Source: Campylobacter concisus
GTDB taxonomy: Bacteria; Campylobacterota; Campylobacteria; Campylobacterales; Campylobacteraceae
Reading direction: 5' to 3'
DNA length: 64,000 bases
NCBI RefSeq assembly: GCF_003049085.1
Contig: NZ_PIQX01000005.1
Location: 117,864 to 181,863 of the forward strand
Shown here one piece after another: positions 37,131-47,005 of this stretch (its first letter is position 1; the number at the start of each line of letters is the position of its first letter). Made by a program: the position numbers and the translations under genes. Below the pieces are notes generated by a model. That model was not told the origin of the DNA and did no database searches. It worked only from the letters and a program-made list of their open reading frames with translations.

Positions 37131-38408
37131 TTATCCTTTTATATTTAAAACTAGGCTTGCGACTGCACCGCTTCTATCGTTTCTATTTTTAATATCTACT
37201 TCGCCACCAAGAGCCTGCGCTGCACCTTTAGCTAGAAATAACCCAAGCCCAGCACCACCTTTGTCGCCATATCTTTTAAATGGAGCAAATAAATCTTTGC
37301 TCTCATCTATGCCTATTCCCTCATCTATTACTTCGATGATAAATTTATTTTTTATAAGCTTAGAGCTAATCGTAATGGTGCTATTTTTTGGTGAAAATTT
37401 AATGGCATTTTGAACAAAATTTTGCACAATGTGGGTTAGTAAGCTAGTTTGTATTTTTAGATTTAAAATTTCTGGTTTTAGGCCCAGTTTTATATTTTTT
37501 TCATCATTTTTTGCAAGTATCTCATAGTTTTTTGCAAGTTTTTTTAAAAATCCTATGACATCGGTATTTACTGGCTCTTCAAACTGAGCTCCCTCTTGGC
37601 GGCCGATCTCAAGCACAGAACTTATCATTGCGTTCATGCTGTTTATAGCTTCATTATTTGATTTTAGAGCCTCGATATATTTTTCGCTCTCGCGTGGCTT
37701 TAAAAGTGTAACTTCATTTTTTGTTTTCATTACAGCCAGCGGTGTTTTTAGCTCATGCGCTACGCCTACAAAAAGCTCTTTTTGGTATAAGACAAATGTT
37801 TGGATGCGAGAGATTAGCCTATTTATGCTCTGCCCAAGTGGTAAAAATTCATCTGGTAAACTTTTTATGTCGATCTCATGGAGAAATTTTTCATCTAAAT
37901 TTGTAAGTTTGTGACTCAAAATTTTTATAGGTATTAAAAGCATTCTTGATAAAAATAGTGCATAAAAAAGCACCAAAAGTATCGCTGACACATTTACGAT
38001 TATAATATCTATAAAAATTTCTTCTACTATATGAGCTTGAAGAGTAGTATCTTTTTCTAGGCTTAAATAACTGCTTTCATCGAGTTTTGTTATTAAAATA
38101 GTCTTACTTTGATCCTTTGATTTTTGCGTTACGATATATGTTTCTTTATCTTGTGGCTCGTCTGTTTTTATCGTTGCTAGAGTTTTATTTGGATTTTCTA
38201 TCGTAAATGTTTTTGAATTTAAAGGATTGAAATTCTGAGGATTTTTTTTATAAGCTTCGGCTTGATAGTTTAGCTCATTAACTACACTTTGAAAAACGGT
38301 AACCCTTATATAGTGATAAAGCATTACCGAAATAACTACAATTAGCATCATAGCGCCAGATGCTAATTGTAGTATAAATCTATTCCTTAGGCTTTTTTGG
38401 GAAAACAA
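37131..38408 (-). CDS. Sensor histidine kinase next to cosR
   Basis: 425 residues: membrane segments at about 12-33 and 130-154, periplasmic sensor of about 95 residues, HAMP-like linker, H box VAHELKTPLAVM with His218, N box VQNFVQNAIKFSP, G1 IDEGIGID and G2 GAGLGLFLAKG. All catalytic boxes are intact. It overlaps cosR by 22 bases, so the two are almost certainly a pair. In C. jejuni, cosR has no kinase beside it (a ferredoxin gene sits there, by memory). Confidence 0.93.
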   Translation of the reverse strand: MFSQKSLRNRFILQLASGAMMLIVVISVMLYHYIRVTVFQSVVNELNYQAEAYKKNPQNFNPLNSKTFTIENPNKTLATIKTDEPQDKETYIVTQKSKDQSKTILITKLDESSYLSLEKDTTLQAHIVEEIFIDIIIVNVSAILLVLFYALFLSRMLLIPIKILSHKLTNLDEKFLHEIDIKSLPDEFLPLGQSINRLISRIQTFVLYQKELFVGVAHELKTPLAVMKTKNEVTLLKPRESEKYIEALKSNNEAINSMNAMISSVLEIGRQEGAQFEEPVNTDVIGFLKKLAKNYEILAKNDEKNIKLGLKPEILNLKIQTSLLTHIVQNFVQNAIKFSPKNSTITISSKLIKNKFIIEVIDEGIGIDESKDLFAPFKRYGDKGGAGLGLFLAKGAAQALGGEVDIKNRNDRSGAVASLVLNIKG

Positions 38409-39058
38409 AATCTATATCCGCGTCTTCTAACAGTTTCAATTGTTGAAATATTTAGTGGTTTATCCATTTTTTGGCGGATTTGGTTGATAGCGACTTCAAT
38501 GACGTTTGGAGTGACGAGCTCTGGCTCTTCCCAGATAGCATCAAGCAGTTGCTCTTTAGATACGATTTGATCTGAGTGTCTTGCAAGATGAGTTAGGACT
38601 TCAAAAGGTTTGCCCTTAAGCTCAATATCACGACCCAAATATGTGATTTTCTCCTCATCTGGATTGATGATGAGCTCATCGATTTTTATAATATTTGTGC
38701 CGCCAAAGCGTAGTCTAGCTTCAAGTCTAGCTACTAGGATATCAAAATCAAATGGCTTTTTGATATAGTCATCAGCACCAGCTCTAAGTGCTTTTATTTC
38801 ACTTTCTTTGTCATCTTTTGCAGAAAGAACTACAACTGAAGTGCGTGGAGATTTATGTTTGATGATGTTTATAAGATCTATGCCATCGCCATCTTGGAGC
38901 ATCCAATCAGTCAAAACTAGATCGTAGTTTCTGATGCCTATATAGTACTCGGCATCTTTAAAATTTTCAGAGCTATCAGTTTGATAGCCAAACTCTTGCA
39001 AGCCCTCAGCAATCGTCTTATTTAGCGTCACTTCATCTTCAACTATTAAAATACGCAT
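38387..39058 (-). CDS. cosR: Response regulator CosR
   Basis: 223-residue OmpR-type regulator nearly identical in its DNA-binding half to C. jejuni CosR (ELKGKPFEVLTHLARHSDQ, VAINQIRQKMDKPLNI, RRRGYRFCFPKK). CosR controls oxidative-stress genes such as ahpC, katA and sodB and is essential in C. jejuni. The receiver here has EDE at 7-9 and Asp51 in LVLTDWMLQDGDG, whereas C. jejuni CosR is reported to have Asn at 51. So this one may be phosphorylated, presumably by the adjacent kinase. Confidence 0.93.
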   Translation of the reverse strand: MRILIVEDEVTLNKTIAEGLQEFGYQTDSSENFKDAEYYIGIRNYDLVLTDWMLQDGDGIDLINIIKHKSPRTSVVVLSAKDDKESEIKALRAGADDYIKKPFDFDILVARLEARLRFGGTNIIKIDELIINPDEEKITYLGRDIELKGKPFEVLTHLARHSDQIVSKEQLLDAIWEEPELVTPNVIEVAINQIRQKMDKPLNISTIETVRRRGYRFCFPKKA

Positions 39059-39134
39059 TTTGCTTCCTTAAACTAAAATTTATGGGCGATTGTATCATAA
39101 ATTAAGCAATATTTCAAGATAGTTTAATAAATTT

Positions 39135-39461
39135 TTAAAAAATAGTGTTTATTTTTGCTCCAACAACTGCATTTGGCAAAATTTCTGTTTTTAAAATTTC
39201 CATTTTAAGGCTAGTTAGTGAGCTAAAATTCTCTTTTAATGCTTTGCTGGTTTCTTCAAGAGACTCTTCAACGCTTTGAAACTGTCTTTCATTATAAAAA
39301 TTTTTAACAAAGTCAATAATCAAAACATAATCAATAAAGCCAGTTGAGCAAATTTCTAGATTCATTTGCACCTCTTGCTTAGTAACTCGCTCAAAATCAA
39401 GCATTCCGATGATCGTTTCAAATTTATAATCTTTAATGATCGTCGTCATCTCGCTTTTCAT
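39135..39461 (-). CDS. folB: Dihydroneopterin aldolase FolB-like
   Basis: Folate synthesis enzyme. 108 residues of the T-fold: KFETIIGMLDFERVTKQEVQMNLEI, with the usual catalytic Glu region and the tail KTEILPNAVVGAKI in place of the typical KPxAI. Shorter than E. coli FolB (about 120). Overlaps plsY by 4 bases; the pair folB-plsY next to cosR is conserved in Campylobacter. Confidence 0.85.
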   Translation of the reverse strand: MKSEMTTIIKDYKFETIIGMLDFERVTKQEVQMNLEICSTGFIDYVLIIDFVKNFYNERQFQSVEESLEETSKALKENFSSLTSLKMEILKTEILPNAVVGAKINTIF

Positions 39462-40069
39462 ACGACTTTTTTCTCCTTACCGGATATTAAACGAACGATA
39501 TTTGGTATATGTTTATAAACCACCAAAAATGCGATGATTAGTATCGGAGCATGTGTGTAAATTTCATCTAACTCTGGATGGATTATAAAGCTTGACGCGA
39601 TCAGAGCTATCAACGCACAAAGTGAAGCAAGAGAGCTTATCTTTAAAAATTTACCGACCAAAAACCAAACGACAAGAGCGATTATGATCTCAACTGGTAA
39701 GAAAAATGCGATCACTCCAGCTCCAGTTGCGACTCCTTTGCCGCCTTGAAATCCTAAGAATATTGAAAAACAATGTCCAGCTACGCTTAAGACCGCCATC
39801 GTCCAAAGCACACTTTGACTAGCTCCTAAAGATGAAGCGACAATAAGTGGCAAAACGCCTTTTAAAACATCACAAATTATCGTTAAAATGGCTAGTTTTT
39901 TGGCTAATTTTGGATCTTTTTGTTTTAAAACTCTTAAAACATTTGTCGCACCGATGCTCTTGCTACCTTCATTTTTTATATCAACATGCCCAAAAATTTT
40001 TGCAAGAATAAGGCCAGACGGAATGCTTCCAAGTAAATAACTAACGGCATAAAGTATTAAATTTTGCAT
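39458..40069 (-). CDS. plsY: Glycerol-3-phosphate acyltransferase PlsY
   Basis: Transfers acyl from acyl-phosphate to glycerol-3-phosphate. 203 residues, about five membrane segments; conserved loops LGSIPSGLILAK, GSKSIGATNVLR, and FQGGKGVATGAG. Works with PlsX, whose gene lies at 45.5 kb. Confidence 0.96.
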   Translation of the reverse strand: MQNLILYAVSYLLGSIPSGLILAKIFGHVDIKNEGSKSIGATNVLRVLKQKDPKLAKKLAILTIICDVLKGVLPLIVASSLGASQSVLWTMAVLSVAGHCFSIFLGFQGGKGVATGAGVIAFFLPVEIIIALVVWFLVGKFLKISSLASLCALIALIASSFIIHPELDEIYTHAPILIIAFLVVYKHIPNIVRLISGKEKKVV

Positions 40070-40127
40070 ATTTTACCTTTTAAATTTAATAGAAATGATA
40101 GTAAAAAAATACTAATTATTTTATAAA

Positions 40128-42416
40128 TCATCTCCACAAAAGTACGACTTTCTCGTCATAGATATCGCTTTTCTTTGGTGAAATTTGCGTTTCGTTTATC
40201 GTGATGTTTTTAACATCATTTGCTTCTTTTAACGCATCGCACTCTTGTGCAAATTTCTCTTCAAGTTCGCTAATAGCTAAATTTATGTCATTTACACTTT
40301 GCTCGCTAAGCTTGACGTCACTTCGCTCTTTTAAGACTCTATTTGCACTTCTTGCGCTTGATGCGATTTTGCCCGCATTTTGACGAGATAAAAGCTTGTT
40401 GCCAAATATCGCTCCAAGTATGCTAGCGCCTATATTTATGGCAGCATCAAGCCCACTTGTGGTCATCTCTTTTTGCTCTTTATCAAGCTTTGCTAGAGCC
40501 TTGCTTAGCTTGTCTTGTAAGCTTTTTCGCTCTTTTTCAAATTTAGCTGTGAGTTTTGCGGTTTGTTCTTCTAAAATTTCATTGCACTTATCTTGAAGCC
40601 TGATATAAAACTGCTCCTTTGTTTCATTGTTTTTTGAATAAATTCCCAATGCCTCAAAGGTATTAAATTTAAAATTTCTATACAGATACTCTTTAAAATC
40701 TTTTTGGATATTGTCAAAATTTTTAGCTTTTAAGATGAAATTTGGTACGGCTGCAAAGCTTGCACCACTTGGCTCATTTTCGCTTGTATCAACGTGTATG
40801 TATTCGCTAGCCTCGCTCCAGTTTGGCTCATTATCATTTTCATTTAGTTCATAAAGATAGCTTACTTCATAAACGCTATCGATACCTTTTTTAGTGTCAT
40901 AAATTCTTATCTTTGCGCTTGCAAATAAATTTGGTGTAAGGGTTTTTGAATTAGCATAAAGCTGCGTGATCTCATTTGAAATGATAGGCTTTATGCTAAA
41001 TTTCATCTCACTTTTATCGATCCTTGTATCAGATAAATTTTCTTTTTGCTCTTTCATTAAATTTGAAATTTGTTCGCGGCTAAGCGGACCTTTTAGATAG
41101 CTTAATGCCCACCGCGTCGAAATAACGTTTAATCCGTCTTCGTTTATATTTTTCACTAAAAAATTTCTCTTTGCTAAATTTGATATGAGGCTTTCTAGCG
41201 AAGCTTTATCTAGATTTGATCCAGCGATACCGCTTAATCCGTCTATAACGCGTGCTTTGTCCTGCGCTGTTTGGAGGCGGCCGATAAACCAAGTACCGAT
41301 GTTGCTAAGGCCTTTATAGTCAAGATCTACTGGGTTTTGTGTGCTTAAAACACAGCCCAAACCAAATGCACGGGCTTGTTTTAAGAGTGCGAGCATAGGC
41401 GTTTTTGATGGCGGGTTTGCGTTTGGTGGAAAAAAGCCAAAAATTTCATCCATATAAAGGATCGCTCTAAGTGAGCTAGTACCCTGTGTACCGCGCATCC
41501 ACGCGATGATCTCGTTTAGTAAAAGGGTGACAAAGAACATCCTCTCAGCGTCATTTAGGTGCGAGATCGTAAAGATATTGCACTTTGCTTTGCCGTTTTC
41601 GTCAAAGAGTATCTTTGAAATTTCTAGTCTAACGCCTTGCGTCCAGCCTTTAAAGCTTGGGCTTGCGATGAGTGCGTTTATCTTCATGGCAAGCTTTAGG
41701 CGCTCACTGCTTGGATAGAAGGTATCCACGTCAAAGACACCTATCTTTTTAAAAGGTGGATTTGCGATGAAATTTATAAGCTCTTCGATACTGACGTCTT
41801 TTTGCTCTTTAAATTTAGTCTCAAATATGGTTGAGATGAGAAGCTGTTCTTTTGAGTTCATGTCCTCGGAATTTATACCTACAAGAGATAACACCGATGC
41901 TGCGAGTGAGTTTATATAGTTGCTAAAAATTTCTTCGTCATTGATATTTGGGCAGGCAAAGTCGCTAAGTAGCGCCACGCCTATGCCAGCTGAGCTTTTT
42001 GGTGTGTAGATGTTAAAGCTAGCGCTCTCTTTTAAAATTTTTACTCGCTCAAGATCTTGAAAACTCGATTCTACGCCGTTTTTCCAAAGCTCGGCTTGAG
42101 CAGCGGCAAATTCCTCTACACTTTGACCTTTATTAGCCGCCTCTGCTTCATCTATGTAGGGTAAAAAATCCTCCGGCCTCATCTGCGGAAAGGTGAGGGC
42201 TAAATTTGTGATGTCGCCCTTTGGATCGATGATGATAGAAGGGATATTGTCTATGCAGGCTTCTTCTAAAAGCGTGATACCAAGGCCTGTTTTACCGCTA
42301 CCTGTCATACCTATGATAGCTGCGTGGGTGGTTAGATCCTTATTTTTATAAAAAAATGGCTCTTTATCTTTTAATCCGATATAAAAAAGTTTTAAATTTT
42401 CTTGTATTGTTTTCAC
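40128..42416 (-). CDS. HerA-like ATPase (DUF853 family)
   Basis: 762 residues. Walker A GMTGSGKT at about 36-43, then SIIIDPKGDITNLAL; Walker B LYMDEIFGFFPP; and the sensor STQNPVDLDYKGLSNIGTWFIGRLQT, the DUF853/YjgR pattern of HerA-FtsK ATPases. A coiled coil from about 625 to 665 and a helical C-terminal part follow, with a short glycine-rich hydrophobic bit (INIGASILGAIFG). DNA pumping is likely for the superfamily; the actual role is unknown. No nuclease (NurA) or defence partner is adjacent. Confidence 0.88.
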   Translation of the reverse strand: MKTIQENLKLFYIGLKDKEPFFYKNKDLTTHAAIIGMTGSGKTGLGITLLEEACIDNIPSIIIDPKGDITNLALTFPQMRPEDFLPYIDEAEAANKGQSVEEFAAAQAELWKNGVESSFQDLERVKILKESASFNIYTPKSSAGIGVALLSDFACPNINDEEIFSNYINSLAASVLSLVGINSEDMNSKEQLLISTIFETKFKEQKDVSIEELINFIANPPFKKIGVFDVDTFYPSSERLKLAMKINALIASPSFKGWTQGVRLEISKILFDENGKAKCNIFTISHLNDAERMFFVTLLLNEIIAWMRGTQGTSSLRAILYMDEIFGFFPPNANPPSKTPMLALLKQARAFGLGCVLSTQNPVDLDYKGLSNIGTWFIGRLQTAQDKARVIDGLSGIAGSNLDKASLESLISNLAKRNFLVKNINEDGLNVISTRWALSYLKGPLSREQISNLMKEQKENLSDTRIDKSEMKFSIKPIISNEITQLYANSKTLTPNLFASAKIRIYDTKKGIDSVYEVSYLYELNENDNEPNWSEASEYIHVDTSENEPSGASFAAVPNFILKAKNFDNIQKDFKEYLYRNFKFNTFEALGIYSKNNETKEQFYIRLQDKCNEILEEQTAKLTAKFEKERKSLQDKLSKALAKLDKEQKEMTTSGLDAAINIGASILGAIFGNKLLSRQNAGKIASSARSANRVLKERSDVKLSEQSVNDINLAISELEEKFAQECDALKEANDVKNITINETQISPKKSDIYDEKVVLLWR

Positions 42417-42424
42417 TAACTGCC

Positions 42425-43507
42425 TTATTCGTATAAATTTATACGTGAGCGAAGCTCATCAAGTGTCTCTTTTATGCGCTTTTGTGTAAAATCTTTTATT
42501 GTTTCATTATCATCAATAAGCTTCATGCAGTATCTTATGTAGCCTTTATATGCTAGCTCTGTAACAAGTCTTAGCTTTAAAGTCACATTTTTTACTTTAT
42601 CTGGTGCGATTAAGATTTCAAAGGTCGCTTCTAGCTCTTCTCCATCTTGAAAATTTGTAGTTTGCGGGCTTAATACGCTTATGCCGCCTTCAGAAACATC
42701 ATAAAGGCTACCTTCGATCTTGTCTTGCTTGCCTTTGATAATAGTTTTGGTGAAACGATTTGGTAAGATACGTTGGAATTTTCTTTTATATGCGTACATC
42801 GTCGTATTTCGTAAGAAATTTGAAAGAGTGACGCCTTTATTGACTATATTGTAATTAACAATATCGGCGCATAAAGGCTTTGAGAAAAAGCTATTTGGCA
42901 AAATAAAACCTTTGCCGTCTTGTTTCATAGCTAAAATTTGCATCATATCCACGCGAAAAACGACACTATCTTCTTTAACTTCTAAAATTTCAGCTTCGTA
43001 CTTTATATTAAGCCCATCGTATAAATTTAAAAATTCTGGCCTTACCTTGGCTTTTTTCATGCGAGTGAATGTATTGATCGGATCTTCATAAAAAAATGTT
43101 CCGGTTTCAATCATGTCTTTTACATTTGTTTCTTGCTGGTCTTTGGCACCACATAAAATTTCTTTGATTCTTGAAACGGCATTTACGAAATAACCTATAA
43201 AGGTGCTATTGTCGCAAGAGTGACTAAAATTTAAAGTCAAATTTAAAAGTAGGAAATTTATTAATTCGTCTCTTGCGTTTGATTTTGGTATTAGATTATT
43301 CAAATCATCTTGTAGCTGCGTAGCATTTGGCTTTTGAATAAGCAGTGTATCAAAGATGTTTTCAAGACAAATTTTTACCTGATCGTGCGGTACGATAAAT
43401 GTTAGCTGTCTACAAAATTTGATACCGTCATCGATAAATTTATCTCTTAATTTAAGTATGCTATCTTCGCAATTTATTACAAGCTCTTGCCTGCCTTTAA
43501 AATCCAT
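42425..43507 (-). CDS. PilZ-domain protein
   Basis: 360 residues, no membrane segment. The C-terminal part from about 230 fits PilZ: an Arg-rich lead (KRKFQRILPNRF) and YDVSEGGISVLSP, close to the c-di-GMP-binding RxxxR and D/NxSxxG motifs, though the RxxxR spacing is not exact. The N-terminal 220 residues are not recognised but contain YcgR-like strands. May regulate motility or surface attachment; c-di-GMP binding is inferred. It lies 8 bases upstream of the ATPase gene. Confidence 0.78.
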   Translation of the reverse strand: MDFKGRQELVINCEDSILKLRDKFIDDGIKFCRQLTFIVPHDQVKICLENIFDTLLIQKPNATQLQDDLNNLIPKSNARDELINFLLLNLTLNFSHSCDNSTFIGYFVNAVSRIKEILCGAKDQQETNVKDMIETGTFFYEDPINTFTRMKKAKVRPEFLNLYDGLNIKYEAEILEVKEDSVVFRVDMMQILAMKQDGKGFILPNSFFSKPLCADIVNYNIVNKGVTLSNFLRNTTMYAYKRKFQRILPNRFTKTIIKGKQDKIEGSLYDVSEGGISVLSPQTTNFQDGEELEATFEILIAPDKVKNVTLKLRLVTELAYKGYIRYCMKLIDDNETIKDFTQKRIKETLDELRSRINLYE

Positions 43508-43590
43508 ATAGTCTCCGGAATGTTATTGATTAAAGCCGAGGCTATGATATAAAAAGTTATATTAAAAAAGTATTTAAATTTATTTGGAGG

Positions 43591-43624
43591 AGAAATTTCT
43601 AGGTAAAGATACCTAGAAATTTCT
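43591..43624 (-). terminator. Perfect 15-base hairpin after the peroxiredoxin gene
   Basis: The arms 43591-43605 and 43610-43624 are perfectly complementary around a four-base loop (AAGA), five bases past the peroxiredoxin stop. No T tract follows on the minus strand, so it may act as an mRNA 3'-end stabiliser or a terminator. Confidence 0.6.
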
Positions 43625-43629
43625 ATTAA

Positions 43630-44229
43630 TTATAGTTTGCCTTCGTTGTGTGAAAGGTAGTCGGCAACACCTTCAGTACTTGGTTTCATACCAGCATCAC
43701 CTTTATTCCAACCAGCTGGGCAAACTTCGCCGTGCTCGTTTGTAAATAGCATAGTATCAACCATTCTTATCATCTCATCGATATTTCTGCCAAGTGGAAG
43801 ATCGTTGATAACTGCATGGCGAACTGTGCCATCTTTGTCTAGTAAGAATGAGCCACGAAGCGCTACACCAGCATCTTCTAGAAGTACGTCAAATCCGCGA
43901 GCGATTGATTTTGTCATATCAGCTACGATAGGGAAGCGAACTTTGCCGATACCGCCTTTGTTTACTGGAGTCTCTTTCCATGCGAAGTGAGAGAATTGGT
44001 TGTCGCATGAAACTGCGATAACTTCGATACCACGTGACTTGAACTCGTCATATCTTTTGTCAAATGCGATGATTTCGCTTGGGCAAACAAAAGTAAAATC
44101 CATTGGATAGAAAAATACGACTGCGCCTTTCTCGCCAATATTTTTATAAAGATTAAAATCATTTACAATTTGATTGTTTCCTAAAACCGCTGCAGCTGTA
44201 AAATCAGGTGCTTTTTTTGTTACTAACAT
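43630..44229 (-). CDS. ahpC: Peroxiredoxin (AhpC/TSA type)
   Basis: Reduces hydroperoxides. 199-residue typical 2-Cys peroxiredoxin: peroxidatic Cys49 in PMDFTFVCPSE, catalytic Arg in GVALRGSFLLD and resolving Cys near 170 in GEVCPAGWNKG. Strong GGAGAA before the ATG. In C. jejuni ahpC is under PerR and CosR control; cosR is in this window. Monocistronic, with its own promoter and a strong hairpin at the end. Confidence 0.96.
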   Translation of the reverse strand: MLVTKKAPDFTAAAVLGNNQIVNDFNLYKNIGEKGAVVFFYPMDFTFVCPSEIIAFDKRYDEFKSRGIEVIAVSCDNQFSHFAWKETPVNKGGIGKVRFPIVADMTKSIARGFDVLLEDAGVALRGSFLLDKDGTVRHAVINDLPLGRNIDEMIRMVDTMLFTNEHGEVCPAGWNKGDAGMKPSTEGVADYLSHNEGKL

Positions 44230-44265
44230 TTGTTCTCCTTAATAATAAATTTTATTGATTGCGAA

Positions 44266-44271
44266 ATTATA
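44266..44271 (-). promoter_or_regulatory. -10 box of the peroxiredoxin gene
   Basis: TATAAT on the minus strand, 37 bases before the ATG. AT-rich DNA upstream could hold Fur/PerR or CosR sites, but I do not see a convincing box. Confidence 0.5.
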
Positions 44272-44466
44272 TCTATTCAAAATTAAATTTAGTTTAAACA
44301 TATTTTAGAAATTTTTTTGTAGTAAATTTAGCGTTATTGATAAGAGTAGAAAATGGATTTTTGTTAAAAGTGTTAAAAATTTGAATTTTAAAAATTTTAT
44401 TGATGAGAATACTTGAAAGAAATTAGTAAAAGCGTTACTAAAAATTTAGAAGATTACTTGCTGTAA

Positions 44467-45474
44467 TTATTGTAAGTCGCTAAAATTTTTTCCACCAAAT
44501 TTTAGTATCGCTGATCCCCATGTAAAACCGCCACCAAATGCGTCAAGAAGCAAAACTGAACCATTTTTGATGCGGCCGTCTTCATAGGCATCATTTATAG
44601 CCATCGGAATTGAAGCGGAGCTTGTATTGCCATATTTAGCAACAGTCAAGACACACTGCTCATCTTTAAAATTTAATCTATTTTTTACTGCATCTATTAT
44701 TCTTATATTTGCTTGATGAGGTATAAAAAAATCAATATCTTCGCTTTGCATTTTATTTGCATGCAGAATTTCTATTACACTTTTGCTAAGTGTTTGAACT
44801 GCTATTTTAAAAACTTCATTTCCACTCATATGGATAAAATTTAGTCTATTTTTTAGTGTTTCCTCGCTGGCTGGAAATACACTCCCGCATCCTGGAGTTA
44901 TTAAAAGTTCAGCTTGCTTACCATCACTTGCTGTATGAATATCAATGATCTCATTACCATTACTACTACTAATTACAGCTGCACCTGCTCCATCACCAAA
45001 TAGTATACAAGTGCTTCTATCTGCATAGTCAACAATAGAGCTTAATTTTTCAGCTCCGATAATTAATACATTTTTTTTGGCACCGCTAATAATGAGGGAA
45101 TTTGCAAGTTCTAAAAGATAAATAAAACCTGTACAAGCTGCACTTATATCAAATGCCGTAACTCCATAGTTTAAATCCAAATTTGCAGCTATTTTACAAG
45201 CAGTAGATGGCATACAAAGATGATCTGGAGATATCGTAGCACAGATGATTGCATCGATTTGAGCTTTATCAAGCCCTGAGCGTTTTATGGCTAATTCACC
45301 AGCTTTTGTACCAAGGTCACTTGTTGTTTCGTTAGTTGCAATATGCCTTTGCTCGATACCTGTTCGCTTTACTATCCATTCGTCACTTGTTTCAACCATC
45401 TTCTCAAAGTCAAAATTTGTTAGAATTTTTTCTGGAATGTAAGAAGCGATAGAAATCAGTGAAGCTTTTGGCAT
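44467..45474 (-). CDS. fabH: 3-oxoacyl-ACP synthase III FabH
   Basis: Starts fatty acid synthesis from acetyl-CoA and malonyl-ACP. 335 residues: Cys114 in [11 protein letters not shown], His in PHQANIRI and Asn in [11 protein letters not shown], the KAS III triad; [10 protein letters not shown] ends it. Follows plsX by 3 bases in the rpmF-plsX-fabH order. Confidence 0.97.
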   Translation of the reverse strand: MPKASLISIASYIPEKILTNFDFEKMVETSDEWIVKRTGIEQRHIATNETTSDLGTKAGELAIKRSGLDKAQIDAIICATISPDHLCMPSTACKIAANLDLNYGVTAFDISAACTGFIYLLELANSLIISGAKKNVLIIGAEKLSSIVDYADRSTCILFGDGAGAAVISSSNGNEIIDIHTASDGKQAELLITPGCGSVFPASEETLKNRLNFIHMSGNEVFKIAVQTLSKSVIEILHANKMQSEDIDFFIPHQANIRIIDAVKNRLNFKDEQCVLTVAKYGNTSSASIPMAINDAYEDGRIKNGSVLLLDAFGGGFTWGSAILKFGGKNFSDLQ

Positions 45475-45477
45475 GTT

Positions 45478-46467
45478 TTACCTTGCAAAGTGCGAAAGTT
45501 CTTCTTCGATAACTTTATTTATATTTGAATTAGCAAATTTTATTGCTTGAAAAATTGCATTCTTTATAGCTTTTGAATTGCTTTTGCCGTGACTTATGAT
45601 AACACAACCATTTACACCAAGAAGCGGTGCACCGCCATATTCGTCATAGCTAACCTGTTTTTTTAGCGTTTTAAAAACTTTTCTCATGAGTACAGAGCCA
45701 GCTATAGCAAGAGGCGATTTTTTAATTTGCTTTTTGATGATTTTGCCTATTGCATCTGCAACGCCTTCGCTAGTTTTTAAAAGAATATTTCCCATAAAAC
45801 CATCACAAACCATTACATCAATACTGCCATCAAAAATTTGATTACCTTCTGCATTACCAACAAAGCTATCAAGCCTAGAAACTAATTTAAATGCTTCTTT
45901 GCTAACTTCATTGCCTTTACTCTCTTCTTCACCATTTGATAAAAGACCAACTTTTGGCTCTTTTCTACCTAAAATTTCTTTTGCATAGGCTTCACCCATT
46001 ATGGCAAATTGAAACAAATGTTCGCTTCTACAATCAACATTTGCACCAACATCTAAAACCAAAGTCGCAGATTCTTTTGAATTTGGCATAAGTGTTGCAA
46101 TTGCTGGACGAGAGATATTTTTTAGCCTACCGATTCTTAGAGTAGCTAAACTCATAGTTGCACCACTATGACCAGCAGAAACTACAGCATCAACTTCCTT
46201 GTTTTTTAAAAGTTCAATCGCTTTGTAGATCGTACTATCTTTTCTTTTAAGCGCATCAGTTGCGCCATCTGCCATTGAGATAACTTCACTAGCTTCTAAA
46301 AATTCGATATTTTTTAAATAAGACTGTGGAATGAGTGGTTTGATGACATTGCTATCGCCGACTAATACAGCTTTAAATTCTGTCTCTTTTAGTGCATCAA
46401 TAACACCAGATATTATAGGATCTGCACCAAAATCACCACCCATAGCATCGATAGCAATGCGAATCAT
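45478..46467 (-). CDS. plsX: Phosphate acyltransferase PlsX
   Basis: Makes acyl-phosphate from acyl-ACP for PlsY. 329 residues: [15 protein letters not shown] at the start, [30 protein letters not shown], and [17 protein letters not shown]. Three bases after the rpmF stop. Confidence 0.97.
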   Translation of the reverse strand: MIRIAIDAMGGDFGADPIISGVIDALKETEFKAVLVGDSNVIKPLIPQSYLKNIEFLEASEVISMADGATDALKRKDSTIYKAIELLKNKEVDAVVSAGHSGATMSLATLRIGRLKNISRPAIATLMPNSKESATLVLDVGANVDCRSEHLFQFAIMGEAYAKEILGRKEPKVGLLSNGEEESKGNEVSKEAFKLVSRLDSFVGNAEGNQIFDGSIDVMVCDGFMGNILLKTSEGVADAIGKIIKKQIKKSPLAIAGSVLMRKVFKTLKKQVSYDEYGGAPLLGVNGCVIISHGKSNSKAIKNAIFQAIKFANSNINKVIEEELSHFAR

Positions 46468-46470
46468 ATT

Positions 46471-46617
46471 TTAATATTCACCTGTAGTTTTGTTTATGCG
46501 GTGAGGCATTTTCCAAGAACCATCTTTGTCTTTTACAGGTACTGGAAGTGTAACTTTATAATGTGTTCTACGTTTTGCTGCACGAGAATGACTCACTCTT
46601 CGCTTTGGTACTGCCAT
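46471..46617 (-). CDS. rpmF: 50S ribosomal protein L32
   Basis: 48 residues, very basic: starts [17 protein letters not shown] and ends INKTTGEY, the L32 pattern. GGAGAGTAAAA precedes the ATG. The Cys pairs of the zinc-binding L32 form are absent, as in many proteobacteria. It lies between the DUF177 gene and plsX, the classic neighbourhood of rpmF. Confidence 0.96.
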   Translation of the reverse strand: MAVPKRRVSHSRAAKRRTHYKVTLPVPVKDKDGSWKMPHRINKTTGEY

Positions 46618-46629
46618 TTTTACTCTCCT

Positions 46630-46989
46630 TTATAAATTTTTACATTTTTCACAATAGAAATAATCACTTTTAAAAGCTTCTAACTCGCTCTCAAAGACTT
46701 CTTTTAAATTAATATTGCCATCAAAAAATTCCATCGTATCGCTAAGCTCATTTTCGCTATCTTTATAAATACCGTCACTTAAATTTAGCTCTACATCTTG
46801 ATCGATAGGTAGCATAAATACTTCACCGCATCGATCGCAAACATAATTTATATTCCCTTTTATTTTGCCTTGGCATTTTACCAAAAAAGGGTCTTTTCTT
46901 TTTAAAATTCCAATAAAAACTAAATTATCATTTCCTGCTAGCTCAAAGCTTATATCTTTGTTTGCTATTTTAGAAAAAGATATAATCAA
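46630..46989 (-). CDS. YceD/DUF177 family protein
   Basis: About 119 residues from a TTG start at 46989, which fits the family N-terminus (short, strand-like) and avoids overlapping ndk; an earlier start at 47028 would overlap ndk by 23 bases. The zinc-like pairs CDRCGEVF and CEKCKNL bracket the domain with ELNLSD between, as in DUF177 proteins, which accompany rpmF in most bacteria. Role is probably in 23S rRNA or L32 biogenesis (E. coli YceD). The start is uncertain. Confidence 0.82.
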   Translation of the reverse strand: MIISFSKIANKDISFELAGNDNLVFIGILKRKDPFLVKCQGKIKGNINYVCDRCGEVFMLPIDQDVELNLSDGIYKDSENELSDTMEFFDGNINLKEVFESELEAFKSDYFYCEKCKNL

Positions 46990-47005
46990 TTTTCTTGACC
47001 TAAAA

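Noticed and set aside
40128..43507. HerA-like ATPase plus neighbour as a defence system
   Set aside because: The neighbour is a PilZ protein and no nuclease, SIR2 or DUF4297 partner is present; the DUF853 family is widespread as a housekeeping-type gene.
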